DNA from: Inonotus obliquus
Taxonomy: Eukaryota; Basidiomycota; Agaricomycetes; Hymenochaetales; Hymenochaetaceae
Direction of reading: 5' to 3'
DNA: 64,000 nt
NCBI GenBank assembly: GCA_032164295.1
Contig: JAJHTX010000006.1
Coordinates: forward strand, 1,364,001-1,428,000
The notes below the pieces were generated by a model. The model had not been told where the DNA came from and ran no database searches. It saw only the letters and a list, made by a program, of their open reading frames with translations. The translations under genes were made by a program, and so were the position numbers. Shown here in pieces: positions 24,002-37,164 of this stretch (positions are counted from its first letter, which is position 1; each line of letters begins with the position of its first letter).

Positions 24002-26262
24002 TCATAGATCTATAAGATCACGCTCTGGGCGTTCTTCGTGGTTTTCAGGTGCTATGATTGTCCCACCCCCACTTGACGTCTGGTTTGTATCAGTAGTCGG
24101 AGTATTGATCAACCACGCCGGAGCATTCAAACGAGCTGATTTTCGTTTAAGACACCTCCCAAGTGTCTCCTTGCTTGGGCCCTCATTAAACTCACCACGC
24201 TCTATATCGTCGATGACTTGTGGCGGACGATTTTGGTCACTTCGTTCAGGGGTTGCCGCATAATTCACGGCCAGTAGAGATTCTGTGCTGCACGAGCGTC
24301 GCAATACTTTCGTAACCGGACCGATTCGAATGTAACGTTTACCGAACAAAAAAGCTGGAATGGACAGGCCATCTGGACCCCAGCAATAAACTTGTCAATG
24401 CCTACTAGGAGAGAAGGGGCCCAGAGCAACTCACGGATGATGACAGATCCAAGGACAACAAAGGAGACGATCGGATGAAGCGACGCAGCAAGTAGCTCAT
24501 TTTGACTTGCTGGAGGGTTACTTGGTCTGGGCAGCTCCGTAAGGGCCAAAGTCGCAATAAATATCGCGCTAACACCCATCGGGCCTGAACCGTAAAATAT
24601 GAGCGAAGCACACATACATGCAAATACGCCTGATTACCGAAGTGTCCGCAGATGAAAGCTTCTCGCCAGTCATGTATGTCTGGCACGAACTTGTAGAGCA
24701 TGAAAACAAATGGAATTCGACGTATAGCGAGGATGACCAGGAAGAGGACAATAAGACGCCAAGGCTGGATTCCGAGCGTTGCATCGAAGTAAGTGTCGAA
24801 GGGAATCCATGCGCCAATATAGAGGAAGCAGGCGCAATTCATGAAGAACTCGATAACGGCTGAGAAGGCTTCGTCTTTCGTACGCATATTGAAATGACCG
24901 TCCCAGGAAACAGCGCAACCTTAATACCTTACCCCTCAGTGAATGGATCAATTAAGTAAGGTATCAAACAAGACTCACCAGCAGCAAAAGCAGCCAACAG
25001 GTCATCCATGCCCATGATACTCGCTATTCCGATAGTCAATAATGCAAGAGCCAGGTATTGCGCAATGAAGGACTCTCTATTGACGAGCCCCTTTCGGTAT
25101 CCAAGCTTCATCAGATGCGAGAAGGCGAGTCCTATTAGATCCTTAGTATTCCGGAGTCTTGCGTATGTGATTGATAAACATACCGAGAAACGTGCCAAGA
25201 ATTGTACCCATAACGACCTGATCTATAATAAAAAGTGAGGTTAGTCACTGATTATGATCGAAAGGTGCAGGACACTCACACAGCCAACCGATAAGGAACC
25301 ACTTTCCGAATGCCACCTTCAGGCTGCTCTCCGTAGCGAGATATATTGAGATGGACAGGAATGGATATGCTAGACCGTCATTTGCTGCGGATTCGGCACT
25401 TGGAGACCGCAGTTCAGTGAAATAATGAAACCGAGAATTCACTCTGTCTTACCTGAGGAGATGGCTAACATGCACGGGTACATGTTTTCTGGCAAAATTC
25501 CCACCAACAATCGCGGCAGCGAGCACAGGATCAGTTGGCGTAAGACAGGCCGTGATAACGAGCGCAGAGATGTAACTGAGAGCAGGAAACAGTGCTTGGA
25601 CGATCACTGATAATAAATCAGAGGAGTAGACTCCGACTGGATCTTCATGAAAGGCTGGCTCACCAGCAATGATAAGCCACCCGAACGCCATTGTAGGGAC
25701 CACCTATTCCATACCATATGCATAGATTAATGTCCAATTCCTATTCGGATTTGTCGCATGCCGGTCAGCTGTCCAAATTTAGATGCTCACCATGAGTAAC
25801 AAGCTTCGAGCATGGTCAGCAAGATACGTGTCCGGGAGCTCAACACCAATCGCAAAGAGACCGATAGCCAGAACGACGCGCATAAACTCCAGCGTAATCC
25901 TATTTTGCTCCCCTAGCGTCGAACCCCATTCATGGGGATCGAAGACGCCTACACCATAGGGTCCAAGGATAATTCCAAACGCAGTTCCCAGGACCACTTC
26001 ATTGATGCATAGCTTATGGAAGCAGTCAGCTGGCTCGTGAGTCACAGAAGGCCGGAACGTCGCGTACTCGTTCTTTCAGGGGTAATAATAGCATACTGAA
26101 CTGTATGTATAGTATGAGAATTAGAAAGAAAAATACACACGCGGACTATTTACAAGGGCGACAAATCCGCCGAGAACAAGATAGGCAATGCTCTCTGGAG
26201 GTACCTGAGTGTATGTCTGACAACTGCTTGACGAATGAGATACAAGACAAAATGCGCACCAT
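24002..26262 (-). CDS. Plasma-membrane Na+(K+)/H+ antiporter, fungal NHA/SOD2 type
   Basis: Cation/proton antiporter of the CPA1 family that exports Na+ or K+ in exchange for protons. Recognisable elements in order: ESIAYLVLGGFVAL, LPLKER joined to LCINEVVLGTAFGIILGP, and GVFDPHEWG. Helix 5 is ITACLTPTDPVLAAAIVGG and the catalytic region reads AESAANDGLAYPF, with the Asn-Asp pair expected for ion binding. Later come GMDDLLAAFAAG, FSWDGHFN and FFMNCACFLYIGAWIPF. The C-terminal tail is about 110 residues, far shorter than in budding-yeast Nha1 and closer to the Sod2 class. The only ATG in the right frame is at 26262 and is followed at once by GTGCGC, so the first coding exon is three bases long. 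At least nine short introns are present. Confidence 0.85.
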
Positions 26263-26795
26263 TTTGATCCAATAGATTATCTGGTCTTGTTTGCCCGTGT
26301 TGATGCTTATGTTTCGTGGCTGCAAAGCCAAGAAGTGGCTAAGTCTGCAAGAGGGAGAAAGAAAGAGCCAAGGGCGGATGCACGGATAAGTCCCATACTT
26401 TATAGACTAGATGCCAGCGTCTAGATGTGATATCAGCATTATTGATCCCGGTTAAATCATCTTGCATCGCATCATCTACGGAGTTTGCCACAGTGACTAG
26501 TGAGAGCGCTCGACTGAAGTCAAAAACTTCATACCAAATGGAGCTTCAATGGATGCCGTCCTGAGCCCTTTCTCTCGTTCTCTCGTTCTTATCTCTTCTT
26601 CAGCGCCCGATGAAGAAGCGGCATGGGTGAGTGAGTTCTCAAGGTTTGGCTACTAGAATAGAATGAACCGTCGAATCTCGTCACGGTCTGTCTGTTCAAC
26701 AGCCGCGTCAGTTAGGGTCGCACGTGACCGTTTCATAGTTGTCTTCTCTCCACCACCTTAGTACTACTACTGCCACTCGCTCTGGACTCGGAAGT
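26263..26795. promoter_or_regulatory. Divergent promoter region with CACGTGAC box
   Basis: Between the antiporter and the glycosyltransferase gene. A CACGTGAC E-box sits at 26721-26728, about 70 bp before the plus-strand ATG. It matches the site bound by Cbf1-type bHLH factors. Confidence 0.45.
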
Positions 26796-28259
26796 ATGGA
26801 AAGCAGACCTTCAAGCTCGTCTGTGACAAAATCGCCAGTTATTCTCCACACATCCGCATCGGCTTCTTTCCACAGTCACCTTAGTGTTTCGAGCTCCAGC
26901 TCTCAACGTCGTCTTCGCGGTTTAGCGAAGCCAGACTCTGACGAACTTCCTCAGCATGATACATTCAAGTCCCCCGCCATTATACCATTAAGCTCACATG
27001 CACCAAGTCTTCCTCTTCACAATTCTGAGAAACAGATACAACCGAAATCACCATCTGTTGCATTTGCTTACTGGCTTCTTGTTGGATATTGTCTACTTTC
27101 TGTGACTTTCTTTACCAAGCGTCTCTTCGATATACAGGGCTCCCTAAGTGCTCGGAACGTGCACCAAAGCGGCGTCTCACTGTCTCCTATAGATGCAATG
27201 CCTGCCTCGTATCGTCTCTCTAAGCTTCTGCAAGCTGAGCCTGGATCTGCTGCGGTTTCTCCGTTCATCTGGAGCTCAAATCTTTCCTACGACGAGCTTG
27301 ATATTACAGCATGCACCTGGATAGAAGCAGATGACATCGGGCACCTGGAATCTTGGTTCTTCAACTGGGATGGTAAGTTTCTCTATGTGATGTTTTGGTA
27401 GATTTGAGTTGATGTCGGGGTTTCAAGGACCTTTGTCTGTTGTTGTTGCGAGTTCAGTACCTCATCAAACCCGACGAATAATCAAGCAGATCGAAGACTT
27501 GGCAACCGTCAAGAATAGGGCATATTTCCACATGGTCCAGAGGATGCCTAATGAAACACACTCTGCTAACTCGTATCTAAACTTGGCCAGATTATTCGCT
27601 CCGACTCGTTTCGTCACGCTGTTCCCTGCAGAACCAGTGTCGCGTATTCCGAGTAGTCTATACCGAAAATTATCCAAGCAAGTGGTTAAGGCAAATTCAT
27701 CTCGGCTGCTTACACCACTTGTCCTTTCTCCATCAAAGACTCGGTCTAACAGTCCCCTCCCATTCTCACCGCTCTCACCTCTACTAGTCGAACGATCTTA
27801 TCCGATATGGTGCAGCGAACGCTTCTTCAGTGCAACATTACGAGAGGATAGCTGGGAAGAGTGCTTATGGCAATTCTGGTTAAACTCGTATGGGCATCTA
27901 CCGACGCTTGCCATGTCCGGATGGAAGAATCCTTCGATAAGGAACAAGAACGGGTTGGGTGTCCCGACAGCTTCCGAGGTAACAAGTACAATGATCATCC
28001 GTTTATTATCAATCTAACCGGGAAGCAGGAAATCATACATCGAAGACTTAGCAATCGCTTCCGACACGAATCATGTGTACTTGCTGCTAAACGACTGAAA
28101 GATAGGTCCACAGGACGCAGTAATGTCGACCCAAGAAAAGCACAATGGCTGAGAAAAACATGCAGACAAGTGCGTTTAATGCAAGCATTGTAGTGCCGAG
28201 ACATTTTGAGCTGACATGACAACTAGGCAATGTCGACCTGGGCTAAAGAACTGTTATGA
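26796..28259 (+). CDS. Putative type II membrane glycosyltransferase (GT49/LARGE-like)
   Basis: Predicted Golgi type II membrane protein. Start ATG at 26796 gives a Ser-rich cytoplasmic segment of about 90 residues. One membrane anchor follows (VAFAYWLLVGYCLLSVTFF), and then a lumenal domain. The lumenal part has a GPLSVVVASSVPHQTRRII segment and an NSYLNLARLFAPTRFVTLFPAE segment, which resemble the nucleotide-sugar-binding half of family 49 transferases. Then come WQFWLNSYGHLPTLAMSGW and, after an intron, NKYNDHPFIINLTG. No clear DxD motif is visible where it would be expected, so activity is uncertain. The last short exon adds AMSTWAKELL and ends at 28259; without that splice the frame would end at 28193. 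The substrate is unknown. Confidence 0.62.
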
Positions 28260-28400
28260 GAAAATAGATAATGAGAAGAAAACATGTAAAAATCCGGTAT
28301 TGCGTGTGGCTACAGCTCTGAATATATGACTTGCTTACATTGTATCATATTGCAATTTCGGAAACGTAAAAAGGACCATGTATGATATTACGCACTGCTT

Positions 28401-31400
28401 TCAGTCGAGGTCATCTGCGTCCAGCAGGTGTGCTTCTATTTCGTCATCATTTTCGGTGACGCTTTCGCCTTCAGAATCTTGATAAGCCACCCAGACAATG
28501 TCGCTCTCTGGCCCTTCTATTACCAAGTCCATCAAATCCCTCGCGGGCTCTAAAGTTTCATTGTCAGTATTGTCAGGAACATGAAAAAAACACTGTCGAG
28601 GCCAACCTGTCAGTTTTTCGATCTCTGCTTGGAGCCCCGCATCTAACCAGTCTGGTGGATCCGCGTAACTCAGTCGACCAATCATTACGATAAACATGTG
28701 TGGTAAGCCGTTGAACATCGCGTGAGGAACATAAAACAACTTTTGCCGGAAGTCGAAGTCCGAGGCAACTGGATCGTCTGAGGGCGCTTCGAGCACTAAA
28801 CAATGCAGTAAACGCAACGCCTGCTTCATGTTTTGGACAGTACTGTAGGTGCTTCGGTCAGCGTAAAAGCGAAGTTTTGAAGTGACCTGCACTACCTTCT
28901 GGCATGATTAGGAGATTGCATAGTAAGCTCGTCATCTTCCCAAAGTAAGGCAGATAGACGAGTAAGATAATGTATCAAGCATGGAATAAATGTGCCTGAT
29001 CTAAGCAAAGTAGATCTGCCCTCGGAATTTTGAACGATGAGGAGGGAGAAAAAGCGGAGTATAGAAGACATGTCTTCGTCCACTCTCTGACAGTGATGAT
29101 TAGATGTGAGATTCTGGTAGGTGAGAGAGCTTACAGAGGTCGAAAGTGGTCCAGGATCAACCAAGAAGCCAGATAGACGCTCTAACACGGGAATTCGAAT
29201 GGCGTTGTACGCGTTGCTTTGTTTTACGTGCAAGGTGCAATCATTAGGAGACGAAAGTAATGGACGAGTTAGCGAGGAATCTGATGGTGGATAAGTCATG
29301 CTGATGTGTCCAAAAGACAAAATAAGTAGACATACGAGTCGCGAGTACGACTAACATATTGATCGCATGAGATATTACAGCACTGGGCTGCTTATTATCC
29401 AGCAAGATCAGCAGCACTCCCTCCGATTGCATCAATGGTATTAAGCTAATTGCGATAAGTAATGAACACCTATAGTTTATCGCGACTCACCTAGCATGCG
29501 ATTCCTCTCCGACTGTCCACGCAGTTACCTCCAGCAACGTCAACATCGAGTGAAGAAGTAAGGTAAGGACCTCATGATCAGTGTGGGCTTTCCCGGCATC
29601 TGGACTTCTCCGGACTATACCAGAGAAGACTCGTAACAGCCGATCATCAGGTCTCTGTTCGTCGAAACCCCCTTGGATGATCGCCTGCGTGAAGGACGGG
29701 ATACGAACCATGGTCGAACTGAGTAGTTCGAAGAGCGCACGGAGATGTCTAGGCTACGTATCACGGTGAAGATGAGGGCAACAAACCGATAGGAAGGGGT
29801 CACGTACGCGCCCAGAATCCGTAAGTACAATTGCAATGGAAACCAGCTTATCTGCAATCAATCCCATCAATTCTTGCAGTGAAGAAAACTTATACTTTGC
29901 CCCCAGGGCTTCGAGAATTGCTGAGCACGATTGCTGATATGCTCGATCTGGAACATCGGCGCATAGAAGGAAGTGGAAGGTGAGATTGTCCGAAACTGCA
30001 GATATGTGTGAAAATAGTATATAATGTAACTAGAGGCGAATGAGCATATGCGTGTCATGGATTAGTCTGCTGATAGCATACGTACCTCTTCACTCCAGTC
30101 GATGCCTTCAAAAGGACATACGTCTGCTGACGAAAAGTCCCTGTCAATCTCATCCGAGAAGGCGAGATCGCCAACGGATTCGGGTCTGCGGTCAATGTTA
30201 GGACTGCTTTCCGTCCCGACTGACTTAGATCGAGCTCGAGGGCTACCGTCGCTGATACCAATGTCAGCGTCAAAGTCTTGTATATAATCGTCCATCTGCA
30301 CTTCCTCGAACGCCGCCCCTGCGGGAGGCTTGAGAGTCAACGATGGTGGCTTAACAGGAGAAAGGACGCCGTTTTTCGCGCGACCGAGAGTTGCCCGTTT
30401 CCCTTTGTCGCCTTTCGTCGGGGTGCCAGAACCCAAGATGTTGCGGGAGCCTGAAGCTATTTGACGAGCGCGTGAGGGCGAATTCAGCGGCGAGGAAGGT
30501 AAAAATGAATTCTCGAAGCCAGGGAATCTCATGTCTGATGCAGACGTTTGAGGCATCCCTCCTATGTTAGACCAACCGCGATCTTGCCTCTCAGACATCT
30601 GCCTCCTCGCTGATGGAGTATCCCTTAAACGATCGGCACTATTGAAGCCACAAGGCCGAGCCGAGTTCCATTCTCGCATAGCAGGTGGGACGGGAACAGG
30701 GGACACTTGTGGGCCTACCGCTATTCTCCTTGTCCTTGTCGATAAGATAGATTTGCGGGACGAAGATACAGTTTCATGTTGCTACTTCAATCATCAATGC
30801 AAAGAATTATACGAACGAAACTTGAGTGCACCTTGAAGATGTATTCGGTTCGCAGCCGCTCCATCTGCTGCTTCATCTCTTTCTGAATCCGAGCTTGCTC
30901 GTGACTGGCCGTTTCCTTCGACTCCTTCAGCTTGATCAGGACATCTGCGTGCTGTTGGGCAGTCTGACTTGCACAGTTAGTTTACAGAAGACGATCTGCG
31001 CTCCTGAGTGGGTATGAGATTGACACCTTTTCAACCTTCTTGCGCAGCATTGTTACTTCTCCTTCTTTAGCAAATCGGCTTGTCTCTGCTTTTTGTAGTG
31101 CTGCCTTAACCTTGCAATTCTCCAGTTGTAGCTGGCAGACTCTGTCAATACATTATCCAAGCCATATGAATTATGATGATACGCGCCATTTCAACGGTGG
31201 TTTTCAAGGATGCGAGTTCCGCTTCAAGTCCACTCTGCATAGCGGACGCAATATGTTCTCTCGAAGTCGACTGCGAACCATTCACGATTGGCTCAGACGC
31301 GTTTCGCCCCGATTGATGAGCATTGGATCTTTCGTGAAGCGTGTTCCGACTTGAGGGTTGCCTAAAAGACCGTTCTCCAAGTCTCGTGGACGAACGCTCT

Positions 31401-31783
31401 TCAGACGGCGAGACGCGGCAAGCTATCATGGAGGGTTGAGATATAGAGTATTGTGAGAAAGCACTAGGTAGACACTCGCCGGTTGTTGGCTGCTTTGTGG
31501 TAATTAGGCTTTTGGGAACGGAAGCCTCATCCCCGTGTTCCATCCCAACCGCCGCAACACCATACGTCCCATCTGTTCGCAGAAACACATCCAGTATATC
31601 CTCATGAACCAGAGAATTACGATGATATAGCTTCTGTCTTTTTTGAGGAGGTAAAGAGTCCGACGCTCTCTCCGAGGCTCGCGAGATGCTTTGAGTATAC
31701 TTTGCCTCTGCTTCATCTAATAGAGCAAGGTCATTATCGTCAAGTTCAAATGTGTCTTGAAAATAGTCATCCGAATCGTCCAT
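28401..31783 (-). CDS. ATR-interacting checkpoint protein (ATRIP/Rad26/Lcd1-like)
   Basis: Predicted partner of the ATR/Rad3 kinase in the DNA-damage and replication checkpoint. The start at 31783 gives an acidic N-terminus (MDDSDDYFQDTFELDDND) of the kind that binds RPA. A PPQKRQK basic patch, which may act as a nuclear signal, follows. Then comes a coiled coil spread over several small exons (elements QLQLENCKVKAALQKAETS, QQHADVLIKLKESKE and QARIQKEMKQQMERLR). After a Ser/Pro-rich linker comes a helical C-terminal half with leucine-rich segments such as QNMKQALRLLHCLVLEAPSD, ending in an acidic tail. Domain order and the convergent neighbourhood fit the fungal ATRIP group, which diverges quickly, so the name is based on architecture more than on residue identity. 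Confidence 0.7.
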
Positions 31784-32351
31784 CCTCAGACCATGGGAAT
31801 ATAAGCACGCCTCTTCGCCGACAAAGATTCAGATGGATCGCAATAAGCGTATGTCCAACATGGTAGCGACTCTAGCGAGAAGAACAAGACAAGAGATGCG
31901 AGTCGATCTCGATTGTGTCACGGCTGCGTGACAAGCGCGTTGTCACTCTTCTGACTGTACTGTAAATCCACTGGCAAAGTCAATCATTTGAGACTCTTCA
32001 GAATATTAATGGTGATAGCAAAACATCGTATACTATTTTTATAGTTAAGCACACTACTCGGGATGGGTAAGAGAAATGGGCCTGCAGTCCGTCAAGCATC
32101 CCAGAGAAATGGTCCAGGGCATCAACGCGGGAATACCACAGTGGGTACCAGCGTCTCAGATTCAGCGGACAGGTCTGCCTGTGCTGCCGCGGAATTCGAA
32201 AAGGCATTCACCTATCGATGTGCGGGAGACGACAGACAGCAAGAACCGCAGCGCAATGGAGCACCGAATTGGGCTAAAGTGCCGTTCGCAGCACGTCGAG
32301 GAACCGACGGGGAAGAAGATCGTGCATTTGTGTCGTTGACGTAGGCTCGGA
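31784..32351. other. Intergenic ATRIP/UPF2 with low-stop segment
   Basis: Holds the ATRIP promoter and the UPF2 3' end. The part 32060-32344 is open in two or three plus-strand frames at once: 93 codons from 32063, and 87 codons from 32076. Neither translation matches a family I know, and simultaneous openness suggests base composition rather than coding. Confidence 0.4.
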
Positions 32352-35300
32352 CTATCCTATGTAGCGAATCTTGATTGCCCCGTTGCGGGTTCGAGACTCC
32401 AATGCTATGGCATGCTTAGAGGAAAAAACAAAATGAGCTTCAGAACACGACGTACCTCTCAGCTCTTCGACCTCCTCCCGTTGTTCATAGTCCAGAACGA
32501 GTTGCTTCAACTGCTGCTGTTCTTCTTTATCTTGGATCTGTGCGTTCCGCGTCTGAGCAGCAAGAGCCGTATTTGCCGGTATCGCAATCTTCTTGGTCTA
32601 ATATAATTCAAACGGAGCCTTCGTCAGAGTATCGCAAACACGTGGGTGTTAGGTCCATACCTGTTGTTTGTTCCCTTTCTTCGTGAGAAGGACAAACTTC
32701 ATAGTCCCGTGAGACCCCGCCTCTTCAGTATCTGACACGTCCGAGTCCGAGTCGCCATTTTCATGCTTCTTCTTACGAAGGCCAGCCGGTACTACTGCCG
32801 AGTCCCACAATGCTTGGGCCGTGCGCTTGTCCACCTTCCTAGCTTCCGCAGAAGAGTCGGTGACCAGCTTGGCCAGTTCCTTTGCAAACTCATTCTCATC
32901 TTGTTCTGTCGGGCCTAGGTTTTCCGATGTGTTAAGCAACACCAAAGTGTCCGGAGAAGGCGCGCGACCATTGGTCTGATGAACCGTTAGAACAAGCTCT
33001 CAGGGTGCTCGGTAAGAAATTACCATGGTGTCGGCCACAGATTCCAGTTGCTCTTCTTCTTCGTCCTCGGAGTCAACGCGATTGGCAGCCTCGTGGTCCT
33101 CGTCACTTTCGTCTCCACTTTCCTCCCCATCGGCTTCGTTGTCTATACAGGCACTATCAGCGAAGCCCATATCGATCAGCAACAGAATACACGAACTGTT
33201 GCTCTGAAGAATGTGAGTGAATAATTCATCGACAGCCCGTGCTGCCTCTTCGAATGTCTTCAATCTAGCCATTTTCGGTCTCACTGCCTGTGAACTTGTA
33301 AGACGAAGTATCTTATATTGGCGAGATAATCTCACCTCTAAAGAGTCCTCTAGCATAAATTCGACATCCATGGGAAGGGGATCCTTTGTCAAAATGTACA
33401 TCTGTATCGAAACGGTCCGTTTCCTCCCTGCAGGCAAAAAACTGCATGTACATACCTGAAAGAACGTCAAGAAGTTGTCCAGCTTTTTCTTTTGCGAGCC
33501 TTTGTCAAAACACATGCCGCAAGTGTCAAGCAGCACGCAAATGAGGCGAATCCTGAAGAAATCGTCCGGACTATCAATAGGACAGACTTGACCCGGCAGA
33601 GGACGTCCCTCAGCTGTAAAGGACTATTCAGAGGCCAACTGGGCTATACAAATGACTTTCAACTCACGGTGTCCGTAGGTCACCAGAGACCAAAGAGTAT
33701 CAAAGATGATCCCTGAGGAAATCAGTCGATATATATACAACTCTCCCAAATATTTCATTGTTGCGACCCTTTGCTGATTCGCCTTGTAGGCATTCGTCTC
33801 GAGTCCCCGCCGTACATCCTCAAGGACCTGATCGACGATGGAAATTGAAAAGTCAGGATGGTAACGCTGCAAGTCGTACGCCAACATAGCAAGCAAGCTG
33901 ATGTTGCTGTACTTGATCTTCCATGCCTTTGTAAATACATTATGCAGCATGCATACTACGCCGAGGTCATCCCAGTGGAGCTTGCGGAGGAGTCTGAGGA
34001 CCTTATCTATTGCCTTCTTGGAAAGGACATCGTATATGAGATGTCGGATGAATAATTCCATTGGAGTTCGTTCTTTCTCCTTGATCGGGACTCGTTCAGG
34101 CGGGTTACACTTGACAACGCATAAAAAGGTGTAATAGAAGCACACAGAGAAAGAATATACCTGATAGTAAGCATTTTCCAGCATTAGGATTTGCCGCTGG
34201 TCCAAATGATGCATACTTTGCTTGCGTCGCATAAGCTCGGTCTGCAACACGATAAGCAATGAATGCACTGTGGATCTTCGCAAGTAGCTACCATTGTCAA
34301 GAATCGGTCCCTCGTCTCATCGCTCCTCAATAGGAACCGACCGCATCCTTCGAGGAGCATGGAAAGATTGTCGATGTTCACGCCTGAAAAATCGTCCAAG
34401 CAGACTTTGAAAACGTGTAAGATGACATGGGTTGGAACCAGACCGAATTTGGTCAGATTTGATAAGAAAGCAATGTTCTTCGATGCATTAGGACTCCACC
34501 CATTGACGAGAAGGTGAGCGCTTACCTTCTGACGCACTTCTGCGAGCTCCTTGACAACATTCTTCTTCCTTTGCAGATAACGAAACTCTTCTTCCAACTA
34601 TAAAAAGAGATGTTGAGTCCATTAACAGCAATGTATTTTGGTTGCTCACAGAAGCAACGAGATCGGCAGTGACATCAGGCATATATCTATTCAAGGTCGC
34701 GACAAGTCTTGAATAATGAGGCAACAAGTCAAGTCTATTCCTGGGAACTTGCATCAAGAACTGAAAGCCGCCAGAGATTTGAGTCAGCGTCTCCATACAA
34801 TGCAATCCAAATCAAACCTTGACAAGACGTTTTCGTGCCGCTTTCGAATTCAGGAAAGCAAATTCCACCGCTGCTGAATCAATCAACGATCGGTTCGTGC
34901 AGTCAGGAAGGCGGGCAAGTAAGGCAGATAGGAGTTGCGAGGGGCCTTGAGGCGCTAGGGAAGGTGACTGGGGCGGTGAAGGAGACTTGGGGGGAGAAAT
35001 AATCGGAGATAATAAGCTATACCACTTCAGTTTCGTAACCTATCTAAGAATTGCGGAAGGCTTACTTTTCGTCCTCCAGTTTTCCTTTGTCAGGGTCAGA
35101 ACTCGATATCCTCATATCGCCTTCAAGCTCCAATTTCTTGAGCTCTTTCTCCAGCTCTTTTACTTCAACCTCTTCTCGCTTCTTCCTTTCCTGCTCTAGT
35201 TGCTCATCCCTCAATTTATCCGACTGGGTCTTTTCAGTTGTATTGCTATTGTCCTTCTCGTCCAAACCCAGTACACTCTTTGGTACGAAGTCGCGAAGAT

Positions 35301-36872
35301 CTTGGATATCCTCATAGAAGCGGCGTTCTTCCTCATCTTCCCACTTTCCACCTGCCGGGAATGCTTCCTCTTGTGATGCCTGTTGAGCCCCCGAAGTTAC
35401 TAGGATGACATCTCTCTTTAGCGCGGCAGAGGGCAGAGTCGGCATTGGGAGGTTCAGGAGCTCAGAAAGTCTATGAAAACGGTGAGACCTTGCTTGTCCA
35501 AAATGTGAGATCTTAATACGTTTGGCAGCCCGAGAGCAATTTCTCGTATGACTTGGTCATCTTTTCATATGATTGCTGGCGATCCTCAAAAATTTCCCCC
35601 GACCTGATATACGCCTCGTGGTTCTTACGATCCTGTTCTTGTAAACGCTACAAAGGACATACAAGTTTGATTTGTGTCATCAGAACAGGAGCAAATTTCA
35701 AACATACTTTGTGCTCGATGACAAGCTTCTTCGAGACACTTTCAAAGTAGCCCTCGCACATTCTCTTGAACCGTGCTCGAGTATCTTTCTCAACGAGCTC
35801 GTCATCCTCACTCTCCATTCCAAGGCGCGGAAAAGAATTCGCATTCTGAGTCGTCTCGGCTGAAAGAGAACCAGTTAGAATACCTTCCGGTATCTGAGAC
35901 TTAGAAACGCTCGAAGAGACGATCCCGAGGTACGGGCGAGCATATGATTTGAGAAATGTTGACAACAGAGGCAGGGAAGATAAAGCAGGATCATTCGAGA
36001 GCTAACAGGAAAAGAGGGAAGACTAGACATCAGTCCCCTCTTCAAGTTGGATCGGTTCATGCTCACCAGATCCTTCACGGTCTTCATCACCCATTCGCCC
36101 CCACTCTTGCCTGGGGCATCCTTGATTATACCGACTAAAGCTAATTCGGCACAAACGCGCAACACGGGCCTCTGCCGGGTTATACGTGCGGCATCTTCCT
36201 TGTCCTTCTGTTCCGGTGTTATAGCAGTCCCTGCACCAAGCGCAGAAGTGGTCGTACCCGCCAAGGATTGCACTGCGGTGGCCTGAGCGCCAGATGACAA
36301 TCCAGGGACCCTCTGAGGAGGGAGAAGGGCAGAGCTAAGAAGTGAATTGATAGAATGTGTAAATTCTTTTGGAAAACGGCGGTGCAGGGCCGAGATTATC
36401 TTCGAATCCGTAGCGTTAACCTGACATCCGCTATGACTCAATATAAATTATACATACCTCGACAGCGCTCCACACGTCCCTTTCCGTCTTGCAGCGGGCA
36501 ATGCCTTCAACTGTAGCACTCGCTAGCTCATCAATGTACTTCTCGAGAGACAACGTAGCTATGTCTTTCATAATTTGCTCGTTATTATCAATGCCTAACG
36601 ATTGGCGCATACGCTTGATTAGTGCCGTGTGTCGCTTAAGCGATGAGTCCAAAGATTTGAAAGATTCTACATCAAGTTGAAATTCAGAAATTATCCATTA
36701 TCGCAGGAAGTCCGGAATCATTAACCCGGACATGGCATGAAATAGGGGCCTTACCTTCGGGAGCTTTCTTGTTCAGTACCTTCAAATCCTTTCGTCTATT
36801 CCATTTTGCATGCTCTTCGTCTTCCTTATCCTTCGAGCCTAATAGTTGCGGCGTAGTCAGTTCTGAGGCCAT
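32352..36872 (-). CDS. UPF2: Nonsense-mediated mRNA decay factor UPF2 (NMD2)
   Basis: Scaffold that links Upf3 at the exon junction to the Upf1 helicase in nonsense-mediated decay. The start at 36872 (MASELTTPQLLG) is followed by basic and coiled sequence, then SLGIDNNEQIMKDI and the first MIF4G repeat. The second and third MIF4G repeats follow; the third has LHWDDLGVVCMLHNVFTKAWKIKY and HPDFSISIVDQVLEDVRRGLE with RRVATMKYLGELY-like sequence. An acidic Glu/Asp-rich stretch near 33050-33150 precedes the Upf1-binding tail (FAKELAKLVTDSSAEARKVD, TAQALWDSAVVPAGLRKKK). The last exon ends TRNGAIKIRYIG, the conserved UPF2 C-terminus, with stop at 32352-32354. It has many introns. A mobile-element-like insertion lies 270 bp upstream of the ATG. 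Confidence 0.92.
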
Positions 36873-37141
36873 TGCGTGTGGCCCGACCGCTGGTAGTTTC
36901 TTCTGTCCACGGCAGCTCTTCGCGTCCTCTGTCTGAGCCTAGTGATGAACTGCGCCGCCCCAATGTGGCAGAGTACTTTGCGAGATGAGGCGGCCACTTG
37001 ATCACCAAAAGTTGACACGGTGAATATTGAAACTTTGATAAAGCCTTCCAGATAACTTTCCCGAGCAGATTAAAGTGGTTTCCGGTGAGAGGCAACGTAT
37101 TGGCGCTGGATGACAACACAGGAAACGAGCAGTGCGTGAGT

Positions 37142-37150
37142 AATTATGTT
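37142..37150 (+). repeat. Left 9-bp target-site duplication
   Basis: AATTATGTT directly before the left inverted repeat; the identical nine bases occur at 38175-38183. Confidence 0.75.
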
Positions 37151-37164
37151 GGGGAGTGGCAATC
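37151..37164 (+). repeat. Left terminal inverted repeat
   Basis: GGGGAGTGGCAATC, perfectly inverted at 38161-38174. Confidence 0.8.

Noticed and set aside
28140..28193. Earlier end of the glycosyltransferase at 28193
   Set aside because: A GTGCGT donor after CRQ and a good acceptor at 28226-28227 give a coherent last exon; still, the shorter end is not excluded.
32389..32400. GGTTCGAGACTCC-like tRNA B-box
   Set aside because: It lies in the antisense of the conserved UPF2 C-terminus, and no T-stem, anticodon arm or acceptor stem can be folded around it.
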